From assembly GCF_015277875.1 (NCBI RefSeq), contig NZ_CP063814.1, positions 1,860,001-1,924,000 on the forward strand: a DNA stretch of 64,000 nucleotides. Direction: 5' to 3'. Source of the stretch: Microbacterium luteum. Its GTDB lineage: Bacteria; Actinomycetota; Actinomycetes; Actinomycetales; Microbacteriaceae. Shown piece by piece: positions 49,830-58,361 of the stretch (the stretch's first letter is position 1; each line of letters starts with the position of its first letter). The position numbers and the translations under genes are program-made. The notes under the pieces are model-generated. The model made no database searches and was not told the origin of the DNA. It was given only the letters and a program-made list of their open reading frames with translations.

Positions 49830-50630
49830 GTGCACCCCTGGTTCACCGCTTCCGCACCCCCTCGCGTTCTGGCCCATCGTGGCCTGGTCACCGCGACAGA
49901 CGCCGCGGACGGGATCGTTGAGAACTCGTTCGCCGCCGTCACGTCCGCGCACGCCGCCGGAGCTGCCTACGTCGAGTCGGACTGCCATCTCACCTCCGAC
50001 GGCGAGGTCGTGCTCTTCCACGACGTCGATCTGCGCCGCGTCACCGGCGACCCCCGCCCGATCGCACACGTCACCCTGCAGGAGCTCGACGACCTGATGT
50101 CCTCCCGGGGCGGCCTCGTCACCCTGCGCCAAGCACTGGAGACGTTTCCGGGTCTCCGCTTCAACATCGATGTGAAGGCAGCGGCTGCCGCCGTTCCGGC
50201 GGGACGCATCATCGCCGCGCACGCGGAGCGCGTGCTGCTGACGAGCTTCGACGACGACAGGCGTCATACGGCGCTGCGCGCCGCGACCGTCGGATCGGCC
50301 CGCCCCGCGACATCGGCGGGGTCGAGGACGGTGGCGCGCTTCCTCGCCGCCGCTTCCCTACGTTCGATCACCATGGCGCGCAGAGCACTGGTGGGCGTCG
50401 ATGCGCTTCAGGTGCCGGAGAGGCACGGTCCGATGCGCATCGTCTCACCGCGCAGCGTCGAGCTCGCGCACGCACTCGGCGTCGAGGTCCATGTGTGGAC
50501 GGTCAACGATGCCGCGCGCATGTCGACGCTCTTGGACTGGGGTGTCGACGGCATCGTCACCGACGTCGCCGACGTCGCCCTCGACATGATTGCGACGCGG
50601 TCGTCGACCCCGCCACGCGCGGGCGGCTGA
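49830..50630 (+). CDS. Glycerophosphodiester phosphodiesterase
   Basis: 266 residues, TIM barrel, no clear signal peptide. Catalytic and metal residues are present: AHRG (residues 15-18), ENS (~31-33), ESDCHLTSDGEVVLFHD (Glu, Asp and second His), and a late WTVNDAARM. Hydrolyses glycerophosphodiesters to glycerol-3-P and alcohol. GTG start 5 nt after the SPFH stop suggests coupling. Confidence 0.9.
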   Translation: MHPWFTASAPPRVLAHRGLVTATDAADGIVENSFAAVTSAHAAGAAYVESDCHLTSDGEVVLFHDVDLRRVTGDPRPIAHVTLQELDDLMSSRGGLVTLRQALETFPGLRFNIDVKAAAAAVPAGRIIAAHAERVLLTSFDDDRRHTALRAATVGSARPATSAGSRTVARFLAAASLRSITMARRALVGVDALQVPERHGPMRIVSPRSVELAHALGVEVHVWTVNDAARMSTLLDWGVDGIVTDVADVALDMIATRSSTPPRAGG

Positions 50631-50676
50631 CGGCGCTGTGCATCGACTGTGAATGGCGTGGTCGCGGCGTCCGTTC

Positions 50677-50702
50677 GGATGATTCCCACAGGTCGTCGCG
50701 TT
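50677..50702 (+). promoter_or_regulatory. SigR/SigH-like promoter of rbpA
   Basis: GGATG (50677-50681), 17-nt spacer, CGTT (50699-50702): one mismatch from the actinobacterial thiol-stress consensus GGAAY-N17/18-CGTT. In Streptomyces rbpA is a SigR target. TATACC (50702-50707) could be an overlapping housekeeping -10. Confidence 0.5.
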
Positions 50703-50734
50703 ATACCTGGTGACCGACGAGAGGACCACCCCCT

Positions 50735-51112
50735 ATGGCAGACCGCAGTCTGCGCGGCATCCGACTCGGCGCCCAGAGCCTACAAAGCGAAGAGGGCGTC
50801 GTTTTCCACGACCGCGCGCAGCACACCTACTCGTGTTCGTCCTGTGGGCGAGACACGGTGATGACCTTTGCCGCCGACGCGGAGGTCCCGGAGGCTTGGG
50901 AGTGCCGCACCTGCGGCGCCGAGGCTCTCCTGCGAATCGGTGAGGGCACAGCCACGGTGGACCACAGCGGCGACAAGGCCGCCCGCACCCACTGGGACAT
51001 GCTGCTCGAGCGTCGCACGATCCCGGAGCTGGAAGAGCTCCTGGAGGAGCGCTTGACCTACATCCGCGAACGTCGCGGTGCGGCCGCCTCCACCGACAAG
51101 CTCAGCGCCTGA
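50735..51112 (+). CDS. rbpA: RNA polymerase-binding protein RbpA
   Basis: 125 residues. Actinobacterial transcription factor that binds group 1/2 sigma factors and RNA polymerase, stabilising open complexes. Zinc cysteines Cys34, 37, 57 and 60 are all present; the C-terminal sigma-interacting helix THWDMLLERRTIPELEELL (residues ~85-103) is conserved. The start MADRSLRGIRLG is typical. Convergent with lnt 7 bp away, as in the mycobacterial rbpA-lnt region. Confidence 0.96.
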   Translation: MADRSLRGIRLGAQSLQSEEGVVFHDRAQHTYSCSSCGRDTVMTFAADAEVPEAWECRTCGAEALLRIGEGTATVDHSGDKAARTHWDMLLERRTIPELEELLEERLTYIRERRGAAASTDKLSA

Positions 51113-51119
51113 ATCCCAC

Positions 51120-52703
51120 TCATCGACCGGCGCCGGCTCCCTCGGGAGTCGGTGCCGTCGTCGTTCGCACGGGCGAACGACGGGAGAGCACCGTCACGAC
51201 CACCCCGAGAGCGGTGATCGCCGCGAGGCTCCCCCACCCCAGGATGGCCTGAACGGCCGGGCCGACCACGACCGCGCCGGTGAGACCGGTGCGCAGCGGC
51301 ACGTCGAGCACCATCGCGCCGGCGGTATCCGTCGGCAACGACTCCAGGGTGACGCCCGAGGGATCGATGATCTGGCTGGTGCCCACTGTCGACAGATTGA
51401 CCACCGCACGTCCGGTCTCGACCGCGCGCATGCGTGCGAAGGCGAGCTGCTGCAGGTTCTCATCGGTGTCACGGAAGTCGGCGTTGTTCGTCTGCAGCAC
51501 GTAGATCTCCGCGCCGTCGCGGGCGCCCTCCCAGATGACGTCGTCGTAGATCACGTCGAAGCAGATCGCGAGGCCGACACCGATCCCGTCGACATCGAAG
51601 TACGGCGGATTGGATCCGGGCGTGTACTCCCGCTGGATCAGACCGATGAGGTCGGGCACGATCGCCTCGTAGAACCAGCGATCGGGCACATACTCCCCCA
51701 TCGGGACCGGGTTGGCCTTGTCGTGGACCTGCTCCGCACCGTTCTCGGCCGTCCAGAGGATCGACGTGTTGAACACGTCGTCGCCCCGCTCCGTCGCAGC
51801 GTTCACGATGAGCGGCGCGTCGGCGCGCTCGCTCAAGCCGTCGAGCGCGGCGGCCGTCGCGGCATCCTGCAGCGGGTCGTATCCGATACCGCCCTCTGGC
51901 CACACCAGCACGTCGAGGTCGTCCTCGAGGATCGGCTGGGACGCCTCGATCTGGGCGTTCAGCACCTCATACGGCTCCCGCTCATCGAAGTACGCAGACG
52001 GTCCGTTGCCCTGCACGGCACCGACCCGCCACGTGCCGACATCCGTCGTCGGGAACGCCGGCACCGCGACCAGAAGCACCGCGGCGACGGCCGCCGGCAC
52101 GGCCGAGCGCACATCCCGGAGCCGACCCGCTCGGAGCCACTCGATGACGGCGGCGGTGAACACGACCATGAGGAAGGTCAGCCCGCTGACGCCCACCCAG
52201 GAGACGATGTGGGCGAGCGGACTCTCCGACTGGCTCATCCCGAGCCGCCCCCAGGGGAAGCCGGTGTAAGGCCAGGAACCCATGATCTGCTCGCGCAGGG
52301 TCCAGATTCCTCCCACCAGCACCGGCAGCCCGACGAGGTTGGCCCACCGTGAGGGCCAGATGCGCGGGAACCAGCGGTACGAGAGCGTCAGCAGAACCGA
52401 TCCGAGCGCGATGAACAGCGTCTCGACACCCGCCAGCGCGAACCAGGGAATCACCCCGAGATAGCGGGTGATCCAGACGATGTGGATGAGGTAGAACGAC
52501 GCACCGAAGGCGAGACCGACCAGGAGCGCTCCCCCCACGCTGCGGCCGATGAGGGAGACGAGCGCGAATGCCACTCCCACGAATGCCAGGGGCCACCAAC
52601 CGATGTCCGGGTAGGCGGCATCAAGGACCGCTCCCCCGACCAGCGAGGTCACGACGGCCGCCCACAGCGGCAAGACGGGCCGGATGGCCGGGGCGAGACT
52701 CAC
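51120..52703 (-). CDS. lnt: Apolipoprotein N-acyltransferase
   Basis: 527 residues. About six to seven N-terminal membrane helices (~10-215) and one at the C-terminus (~490-510) flank a nitrilase-like periplasmic domain. Triad: Glu in VWPEGGIGYD, Lys in HDKANPVPMGEY, Cys in AICFDVIYDD. Adds the third acyl chain to lipoproteins after Lgt and signal peptidase II. GTG start with TAGGGT 6 nt before it, so leaderless with its own promoter after helY. Confidence 0.93.
   Translation of the reverse strand: MSLAPAIRPVLPLWAAVVTSLVGGAVLDAAYPDIGWWPLAFVGVAFALVSLIGRSVGGALLVGLAFGASFYLIHIVWITRYLGVIPWFALAGVETLFIALGSVLLTLSYRWFPRIWPSRWANLVGLPVLVGGIWTLREQIMGSWPYTGFPWGRLGMSQSESPLAHIVSWVGVSGLTFLMVVFTAAVIEWLRAGRLRDVRSAVPAAVAAVLLVAVPAFPTTDVGTWRVGAVQGNGPSAYFDEREPYEVLNAQIEASQPILEDDLDVLVWPEGGIGYDPLQDAATAAALDGLSERADAPLIVNAATERGDDVFNTSILWTAENGAEQVHDKANPVPMGEYVPDRWFYEAIVPDLIGLIQREYTPGSNPPYFDVDGIGVGLAICFDVIYDDVIWEGARDGAEIYVLQTNNADFRDTDENLQQLAFARMRAVETGRAVVNLSTVGTSQIIDPSGVTLESLPTDTAGAMVLDVPLRTGLTGAVVVGPAVQAILGWGSLAAITALGVVVTVLSRRSPVRTTTAPTPEGAGAGR
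51129..51156 (+). terminator. Hairpin after rbpA, inside the 3' end of lnt
   Basis: 13-nt arms GGCGCCGGCTCCC/GGGAGTCGGTGCC; as rbpA RNA both non-Watson-Crick positions are G-U pairs. Likely ends rbpA transcription while encoding lnt C-terminal codons on the other strand. Confidence 0.55.
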
Positions 52704-52709
52704 GCGTCC

Positions 52710-52715
52710 ACCCTA
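52710..52715 (-). promoter_or_regulatory. -10 box of leaderless lnt
   Basis: TAGGGT on the minus strand, 6 nt before the GTG at 52703. Confidence 0.6.
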
Positions 52716-52765
52716 ATCCGGCGCCCCTGCACGACTGCTTCGAGAAGGATCGGCACTCCGGGAGA

Positions 52766-55216
52766 TCACACCGAGCTGTACGCGACGATCCCCCGCCGCA
52801 CCGACTCGAGAGCACGCCGTGCGGTGCCGGCGAGTTCCGGTGGCGCGACGAGCGAGAGCTGGTCGAGCAGGTCGATCGTCTGCTTCGTCCAGCGGACGAA
52901 GTCGCCGGCTGCCATGTCGGCCTCGGCGAGCACGGTGTCCAGAGGCAGTCCGCGCGCCCACCCGTGCATCGCGGCGGACAGGTTCGGCGAGGGCGGTTCG
53001 GAACCGGGCAGGCGATGCTCGGTCTCGAGGTCGTCGAGCCGCTGCCACAGATCGGTCGTCTTCTCGAGGGCGATGCGGAATGCCCCGCGCGGCAGGCGCC
53101 GATCCCCGTAGCCGCCGTCGTCGCGACGCGGCTCGTAGACCAGCGCACACGCGATCGCCGCGAGCGAGGGAGCGTCGAGCGCGCTCCAGAGCCGCAGCCG
53201 AAGGCTCTCCGCGACGAGAAGGTCGCGTTCGCCGTAGATGCGCTTCATCGTGCGGCCGTCGTCGGTGAGCGTCGTCGCCCCGTCGGCGGCGATCTCGACG
53301 TAGCCGACCTCATCGAGCACCTCGACGACGCGATCGAAGATCCGCGCCACCGTGCCGGTGCGGGAGTCGATCTGCCCGCGAAGCTTCCGCACGGTGCGAT
53401 CGAGCTTGTGGTACCGCTCGGCCCAGCGCGCGTGATGCTCGCGATCGGGGCACTCATGACTCGGATGACGCCTCATGCGATTGCGCAGCGACTGGATCTC
53501 GCGCTGCCGGGCATCGCGGGTCGACTTTCCCGCGGTGACGTCCTTGCGATTGATCTTCTCGATGTCGCTCAGCTCGCGGCGGATCGCGGCGTACTCGACG
53601 AAGTCGCCGCGGTCGCATGCCATGGCATCGGCGTATCCCGCGAGCGACTCCTCGGCATCCTTGACCTGGCGCGCGATGCCGACCACGGCCCGGTCGGCCT
53701 GGAATTGCGCGAACGAGGACTCGAGGATCTCGCGCGCCTGCCCGCGACCGAACCGGTCGATCAGGTTCACCGCCATGTTGTACGTGGGCCGGAAGCTGGA
53801 GTTCAGCGGGTAGGTGCGGCGCGACGCGAGCGCGGCCACCGCCTGCGGGTCCACGCCCTCGGTCCACTGCACCACCGCGTGTCCTTCGACGTCGATGCCC
53901 CGGCGTCCCGCACGCCCGGTCAGCTGCGTGTACTCGCCGGAGGTGATGGCCACCCGCGCCTCGCCGTTGAACTTCTCGAGTTTCTCGAGCACGACCGTCC
54001 GGGCGGGCATGTTGATGCCGAGCGCGAGCGTCTCGGTGGCGAAGACCGCCTTGACGAGTTTGCGCTGGAACAGCTCCTCGACGATCTCCTTGAAGGCCGG
54101 GAGGAGGCCCGCGTGGTGCGCCGCGACGCCGCGCTCCAGGTTGTCCTTCCACTCCCAGTAGCCGAGCACGCCGAGGTCTTCTTCGACGAGGTTGCGGGTG
54201 CGGTCCTCGACGATCTCCCGGATGAGGCTGCGCTCCTCGGGCGAGGTCAGACGCACGCCGGAGCGCCGCACCTGGATGACGGCCTGATCGCACCCGGCCC
54301 GGCTGAAGATGAAGAAGATCGCGGGGAGCAGATTCGAGCGTCGGAGAAGCTCAACGACATCCGGCCGATCCAGTCGCTCGATCCGCTGCGGATGCCCGGC
54401 TCGCTGGGGCCGCCTGCCGCCCCGGTGCGGTCGGCGGCCGCCACCCCCGTGCCGCCCGCTCTCGTAGCCGCTGCCGCGAGCCGAACGGATGCGCAGCAGC
54501 TCCTGGTTCACCTGGGCCGTTGCGACGCCGGCGCGGTCGTCGAACAGCGGCAGAAGGTCTCCGCGTACGAGGACATGCTGCTCGAGAGGGACCGGTCGGG
54601 TCTCGGACACGATGATCTCCGTGTCCCCGCGCACCGCATCCAGCCAGTCGCCGAACTCCTCCGCGTTCGACACCGTCGCCGACAGGGCGATCAGTCGCAC
54701 GGCCGGCGGGAGATGGATGATGACCTCCTCCCACACGGCGCCGCGGAAACGATCGGCGAGGTAGTGGACCTCGTCCATCACGACGAAGCGCAGCCCCTGG
54801 AGCGCGGGCGAGTCCGCGTAGAGCATGTTGCGCAGGACCTCGGTGGTCATCACCACGATACGGGCGCTCGCATTGATGTTCGTGTCGCCGGTGAGCAGTC
54901 CCACCTCGTCCGGCCCGTACACGTCGACGAGTTCGCGGAACTTCTGATTCGACAGCGCCTTCATCGGCGTCGTGTAGAACGCCTTGTCGCCCGGGGCGGA
55001 CATCGCCAGGTGGATGCCGAACTCCCCCACGATGGTCTTCCCGGCCCCCGTGGGCGCGGCCACGAGCACGCTGCGGCCCGACTCGAGAGCGTGGCATCCC
55101 GCGAGCTGGAAGGGGTCGAGGTCGAAGCGCTGCCGTTCGGCGAACTCGCTCGTACGGGGATGCTCGCGGTGCTCGTTCGCGCGGGCGAACCGCTCGGCGG
55201 GCGAGAGAGAGGTCAC
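52766..55216 (-). CDS. helY: DEAD/DEAH-box RNA helicase HelY (Ski2/Mtr4-like)
   Basis: 816 residues from the GTG in the GTGA overlap with tatC. Walker A APTGAGKT (54-61), DEVH (148-151), SAT motif LSATVSN, and motif VI QLTGRAGRRGID. An Arg/Gly-rich insert (~260-295) sits between the two RecA lobes. The C-terminal part matches the Ski2-like arch/helical region. Probably unwinds structured RNA in decay or processing, as inferred for mycobacterial HelY. The conserved pafB-pafC-tatA-tatC-helY order supports the call. Confidence 0.92.
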   Translation of the reverse strand: MTSLSPAERFARANEHREHPRTSEFAERQRFDLDPFQLAGCHALESGRSVLVAAPTGAGKTIVGEFGIHLAMSAPGDKAFYTTPMKALSNQKFRELVDVYGPDEVGLLTGDTNINASARIVVMTTEVLRNMLYADSPALQGLRFVVMDEVHYLADRFRGAVWEEVIIHLPPAVRLIALSATVSNAEEFGDWLDAVRGDTEIIVSETRPVPLEQHVLVRGDLLPLFDDRAGVATAQVNQELLRIRSARGSGYESGRHGGGGRRPHRGGRRPQRAGHPQRIERLDRPDVVELLRRSNLLPAIFFIFSRAGCDQAVIQVRRSGVRLTSPEERSLIREIVEDRTRNLVEEDLGVLGYWEWKDNLERGVAAHHAGLLPAFKEIVEELFQRKLVKAVFATETLALGINMPARTVVLEKLEKFNGEARVAITSGEYTQLTGRAGRRGIDVEGHAVVQWTEGVDPQAVAALASRRTYPLNSSFRPTYNMAVNLIDRFGRGQAREILESSFAQFQADRAVVGIARQVKDAEESLAGYADAMACDRGDFVEYAAIRRELSDIEKINRKDVTAGKSTRDARQREIQSLRNRMRRHPSHECPDREHHARWAERYHKLDRTVRKLRGQIDSRTGTVARIFDRVVEVLDEVGYVEIAADGATTLTDDGRTMKRIYGERDLLVAESLRLRLWSALDAPSLAAIACALVYEPRRDDGGYGDRRLPRGAFRIALEKTTDLWQRLDDLETEHRLPGSEPPSPNLSAAMHGWARGLPLDTVLAEADMAAGDFVRWTKQTIDLLDQLSLVAPPELAGTARRALESVRRGIVAYSSV

Positions 55217-56031
55217 GACGACGACCCGTCCGCGAGGAACGCCTCTTCGCGCTTCCGTCGACGCCGATCGAACACCAGCGACACCGCGGCGGCGGCGAAG
55301 AACAGTACGACCAGGATGCCGGCGAGCAGGATCATCGACACCACGTCGGCGCCTGGCGTCGCGACCGCCGCGAAGATCGTCGCGACGAGCACGGCCACCC
55401 GCCAGCCCTTGAGGATGTCGCGCCCGCTGATCACGCCGGCGATGTTGAGGGCGACCAGGAACACCGGGAGGACGAAGGAGACCCCGACGACGATGATCAG
55501 CTTCATGACGAAGTCGTAGTAGTACTTCGCGTCGTAGAACGACGAGCCGCCCTCCGGCACGAAGGTCGCCATGATCTCCACGATGTGGGGCATCACCAGC
55601 AGACCGGTCCAGCATCCCGCGAAGAACAGCGGGATCGCCGCCGCGACGAACCAGATCGTGTACCGGATCTCCGTGCGGGTCAGACCCGGCATCACGAACG
55701 CCCAGATCTGCCAGAGCCAGACCGGTGCCGACAGCACCAGGCCGATGGCGAAGGCCATCCGGATGCGCAGATCGAACGCCGACGTCACCGTGCTGAACAT
55801 GACGGCGACGTCGATCTCGTCCCCCCGCTCGACGGCGATGTACCGGATGGGCTCCGTGATGAGCCAGATGACGAAATCCGTGATGAAGAAGGCCACCACC
55901 ATGCCGACGACCAACGCGATCGCCGCGATCATCAGGCGCTTGCGCAGCTCGACGAGATGCTGGCCGAGCGACATCCGCCTCTCACCGCGTCGGGGCTTCG
56001 CCGCCTTCGACGCGGGTGTGTCGGTCGCCAC
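55213..56031 (-). CDS. tatC: Sec-independent translocase TatC
   Basis: 272 residues, six transmembrane helices. The N-terminal MSLGQHLVELRKRL carries the conserved Glu needed for twin-arginine signal recognition. Core subunit of the Tat export channel for folded proteins, with TatA encoded just upstream. GTG start 4 nt after the tatA stop. Charged RRRRKREE tail is cytosolic. Confidence 0.95.
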   Translation of the reverse strand: MATDTPASKAAKPRRGERRMSLGQHLVELRKRLMIAAIALVVGMVVAFFITDFVIWLITEPIRYIAVERGDEIDVAVMFSTVTSAFDLRIRMAFAIGLVLSAPVWLWQIWAFVMPGLTRTEIRYTIWFVAAAIPLFFAGCWTGLLVMPHIVEIMATFVPEGGSSFYDAKYYYDFVMKLIIVVGVSFVLPVFLVALNIAGVISGRDILKGWRVAVLVATIFAAVATPGADVVSMILLAGILVVLFFAAAAVSLVFDRRRRKREEAFLADGSSS

Positions 56032-56034
56032 CGA

Positions 56035-56283
56035 TCAGGGTTTCGGGTCGGATGCCCCGCCCGAGGTCGGCGTGGACGGCGCATCCGAGGTCGCCGACGG
56101 GGTGTCGGCGCGGTCACCGCCTCGAGGCGCGTCCTCGTCCTTCATCGCCTTCATCTCGCCCCGGAACACCCGGGCGGACTGGCCGACGCTCTTGGCGAGG
56201 GCGGGCAGCTTGGCGGCACCGAACAGCAGCAGGATGACCGCGAGGATCAGCAGCAGGTGCCATGGGCTGAATGCGTTAGCCAT
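56035..56283 (-). CDS. tatA: Sec-independent translocase TatA
   Basis: 82 residues: one membrane helix (~8-22), FGAAKLPALAKSVGQSARVFRGE hinge and amphipathic helix, then an acidic Ser/Pro tail. TatA oligomers form the export pore. The start at ATG 56283 gives MANAFSPWHLL; the longer frame to 56403 runs into the end of pafC and is rejected. TAGACT (56320-56315) upstream could be its own promoter. Confidence 0.94.
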   Translation of the reverse strand: MANAFSPWHLLLILAVILLLFGAAKLPALAKSVGQSARVFRGEMKAMKDEDAPRGGDRADTPSATSDAPSTPTSGGASDPKP

Positions 56284-56314
56284 GAGGAAGACTCCAGATC
56301 GTTGACCTGTTCTC

Positions 56315-56320
56315 AGTCTA
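56315..56320 (-). promoter_or_regulatory. Putative -10 box of tatA
   Basis: TAGACT on the minus strand, ~31 nt before the tatA ATG. Confidence 0.45.
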
Positions 56321-56321
56321 A

Positions 56322-56335
56322 CCGCGCTATCGCGG
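56322..56335 (-). terminator. Small hairpin after pafC
   Basis: CCGCG/CGCGG stem with a 4-nt loop (ATAG on the minus strand) in the 80-bp pafC-tatA gap. Weak. Confidence 0.35.
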
Positions 56336-56363
56336 GCGGGAACGGTGATGGGTGCGGCGGGTC

Positions 56364-57335
56364 TCAGCTCGGGCCGTACAGTCGCAGAGCGCTCTCGGCC
56401 CAATCCGCTGCCGCGCGGCGGGCGCCCTCGGGCTCCAGGATCTCGACATCGCCACCCAGCTTGGCGGTCAGACGGCGCAGGCTGTTCTCGTCGGCGACGC
56501 GCATCGTGGCCACCGTCATGCCCCTCTCCGTCTCGGTGTCCGCCCGTCGCAGGTAGTCACCCAGGAGCGCCGCCGACGCTGCGGGGAACCGGATGCGCAC
56601 CACGAGCTCATCCGAACCGTCCGCGAACCAGTCGGGCACGGGATCGGCGGCGTGCGAGACCGTCAGATCCGTCAGCCGGATATCACTGACGCGGTCCAGG
56701 TGGAAGGTGCGCATCGCCTCGCGCAGATGGCACCATCCCTGCAGGTACCACTGGCCGTCGGCGATGCTCACCTTCACGGGGTCGACCGTGCGGGTGGTCG
56801 CCGGAGCATCGGGAGCCTTGTAGGTGAAGGCGACGGCGCGCCCGACGCGCAGCGCCTCGGCGACGCGATCACGCACCGCGTCGACGGGAGCGGGCGCGAC
56901 GATGAGGTCGGCCGGGGTGCCGGAGGCGCCGCGGGCGAGCTTGGCGAGGAGTCCCGAGAACAGCTCGCTGTCCCCGACCCCGGGAATCCCGCGGGTGAGC
57001 TGAAGACCGGCGAGGAGCGCAGCCGCCTCACGCGTGGTGAGGCGCGGCGTGCGCTCGAGCGCGACCGAGTGCGTGATGACGATGCGGTCGTCCCGATCGA
57101 GCAGATCCCAGTCGATGTCGAACAGATCGTTGGCCATCTGCCAGAAGCCGCCGTCACCCGGCAGGCCGATGACGGTGAGCTTCTCCACCATCTCCCGCAT
57201 CTGGTCGGGGGTGACGTCGAACTCCTCGGCCGCCTCTGCGACCGACACCTCGCCCTTCCCGATCAGATACGGCACCAGCTGCAGCATGAGCGCCGCGCGG
57301 TCGGTGGCGACGAGCGGCTTGCGCACGGGGTTCAC
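56364..57335 (-). CDS. pafC: WYL-domain transcriptional regulator PafC
   Basis: 323 residues: N-terminal winged helix (~10-75; VAEAAEEFDVTPDQMREMVEKL), WYL domain (~140-240; GQWYLQGWCHLREAMRTFHLDRV) and a WCX-like C-terminal domain. In mycobacteria PafB and PafC form a heterodimeric activator of the RecA/LexA-independent DNA-damage response, probably sensing single-stranded DNA. GTG start overlaps the pafB stop by 3 nt, supporting equal production. Confidence 0.92.
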   Translation of the reverse strand: MNPVRKPLVATDRAALMLQLVPYLIGKGEVSVAEAAEEFDVTPDQMREMVEKLTVIGLPGDGGFWQMANDLFDIDWDLLDRDDRIVITHSVALERTPRLTTREAAALLAGLQLTRGIPGVGDSELFSGLLAKLARGASGTPADLIVAPAPVDAVRDRVAEALRVGRAVAFTYKAPDAPATTRTVDPVKVSIADGQWYLQGWCHLREAMRTFHLDRVSDIRLTDLTVSHAADPVPDWFADGSDELVVRIRFPAASAALLGDYLRRADTETERGMTVATMRVADENSLRRLTAKLGGDVEILEPEGARRAAADWAESALRLYGPS

Positions 57336-58324
57336 GCGGCACCGCCGTGACGGGCGAGCGTCGAGCGCAGGCGCGTGAGGACGGCGTCCCGCAGCGCGGC
57401 GGGTTCGACCACCCGAACTTCCGGGCCGTAGGAGGCGAGCTCGTCGGCGAAGATGTGCACGTCGACGAAGGGCACGCGCACCCCCTGCTCGGCCGGCTGG
57501 GCGCGCCGTGCGAGTCGCAGAGCGGCTTCTGTCCCCGGTTCCACCTCGAGCAGCGCCACGTTGCGCGCTGCGACCTCCTGCAGGCCGGACAGCGCCCGCT
57601 CCCCCGCTCCCCGACGGAGCGCTGCGTCGAAGTGCTCGCGCGTGGCGGTGACGGCACCGACGATGCGGGACAGCAGGAAGGTGCGCTCCTCGTCGACACC
57701 CAGGTCGTGCGCGAGCACGTGCCAGCGTCCCTCGTACTCGACCAGGGCGAGGGGGCGCACCCGCCGCGTGCGCGGGGCGGCGTCGCCGGGCTTCAGATAC
57801 GGGAACGTCACGACGCGGGCGTGCTCGATCGCCTGCTGCAACGGCACGAACGCCGGGTCGTTGGTGCTCAGCCGAGGGGCGAAGCCCTGGATCGGCGCAT
57901 CCATGGGGATGCCGAGCGCGCGGATCTTGCGGAGCCCGGCCCGAGCCTCCACGGACATCGAGCTCTCGCTCCAGACGCTCCCGGCGAGGGTGAGGAGCGC
58001 GAGCTCGGCCGGCGAGAACTCCAGGTCGTCCGGGAGGGTGTACTCCGCCGCGGGCACGCGGTAGCGAGCTTCGCGCAGATCATCGGGGTCGGCCCAGTCG
58101 CCGATCGTCTCGATCGGGACGCCGAGGGCTCGGAGATTCTCCTTGTCGCGCTCGAACATCTTCTCGAGAGCGTCCTTGGAAGCTCCCGCTTCGCGCTGCT
58201 CGCGGTACCCCGTGACGTTGGCCAGGATCGTGTCCTTCGTCAGCCCCTGATCCGTCGCGGTGAGAGCCACCACGAGGTTGACCAGCCGCTCTTCGGGCGG
58301 GGTCTTCACGGATGCGGTGGCCAC
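57332..58324 (-). CDS. pafB: WYL-domain transcriptional regulator PafB
   Basis: 330 residues, same layout as PafC: winged helix (~10-85), WYL domain (~150-245; EYEGRWHVLAHDLGVDEERTFLLSRI) and C-terminal WCX domain. Partner of PafC. Predicted leaderless from TAGACT 7 nt upstream. In many Actinobacteria this gene follows pafA; here the preceding gene is an FKBP lipoprotein and no Pup-system gene is nearby. Confidence 0.92.
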   Translation of the reverse strand: MATASVKTPPEERLVNLVVALTATDQGLTKDTILANVTGYREQREAGASKDALEKMFERDKENLRALGVPIETIGDWADPDDLREARYRVPAAEYTLPDDLEFSPAELALLTLAGSVWSESSMSVEARAGLRKIRALGIPMDAPIQGFAPRLSTNDPAFVPLQQAIEHARVVTFPYLKPGDAAPRTRRVRPLALVEYEGRWHVLAHDLGVDEERTFLLSRIVGAVTATREHFDAALRRGAGERALSGLQEVAARNVALLEVEPGTEAALRLARRAQPAEQGVRVPFVDVHIFADELASYGPEVRVVEPAALRDAVLTRLRSTLARHGGAA

Positions 58325-58331
58325 GACGCCA

Positions 58332-58337
58332 AGTCTA
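58332..58337 (-). promoter_or_regulatory. -10 box of pafB
   Basis: TAGACT on the minus strand, 7 nt before GTG 58324. Confidence 0.5.
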
Positions 58338-58361
58338 GGCAGGCCCGAGGGAAGACGAGGC

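Noticed and set aside
52568..55519. 983-codon plus-strand frame opposite helY and lnt
   Set aside because: Antisense to a clearly recognisable helicase with intact motifs.
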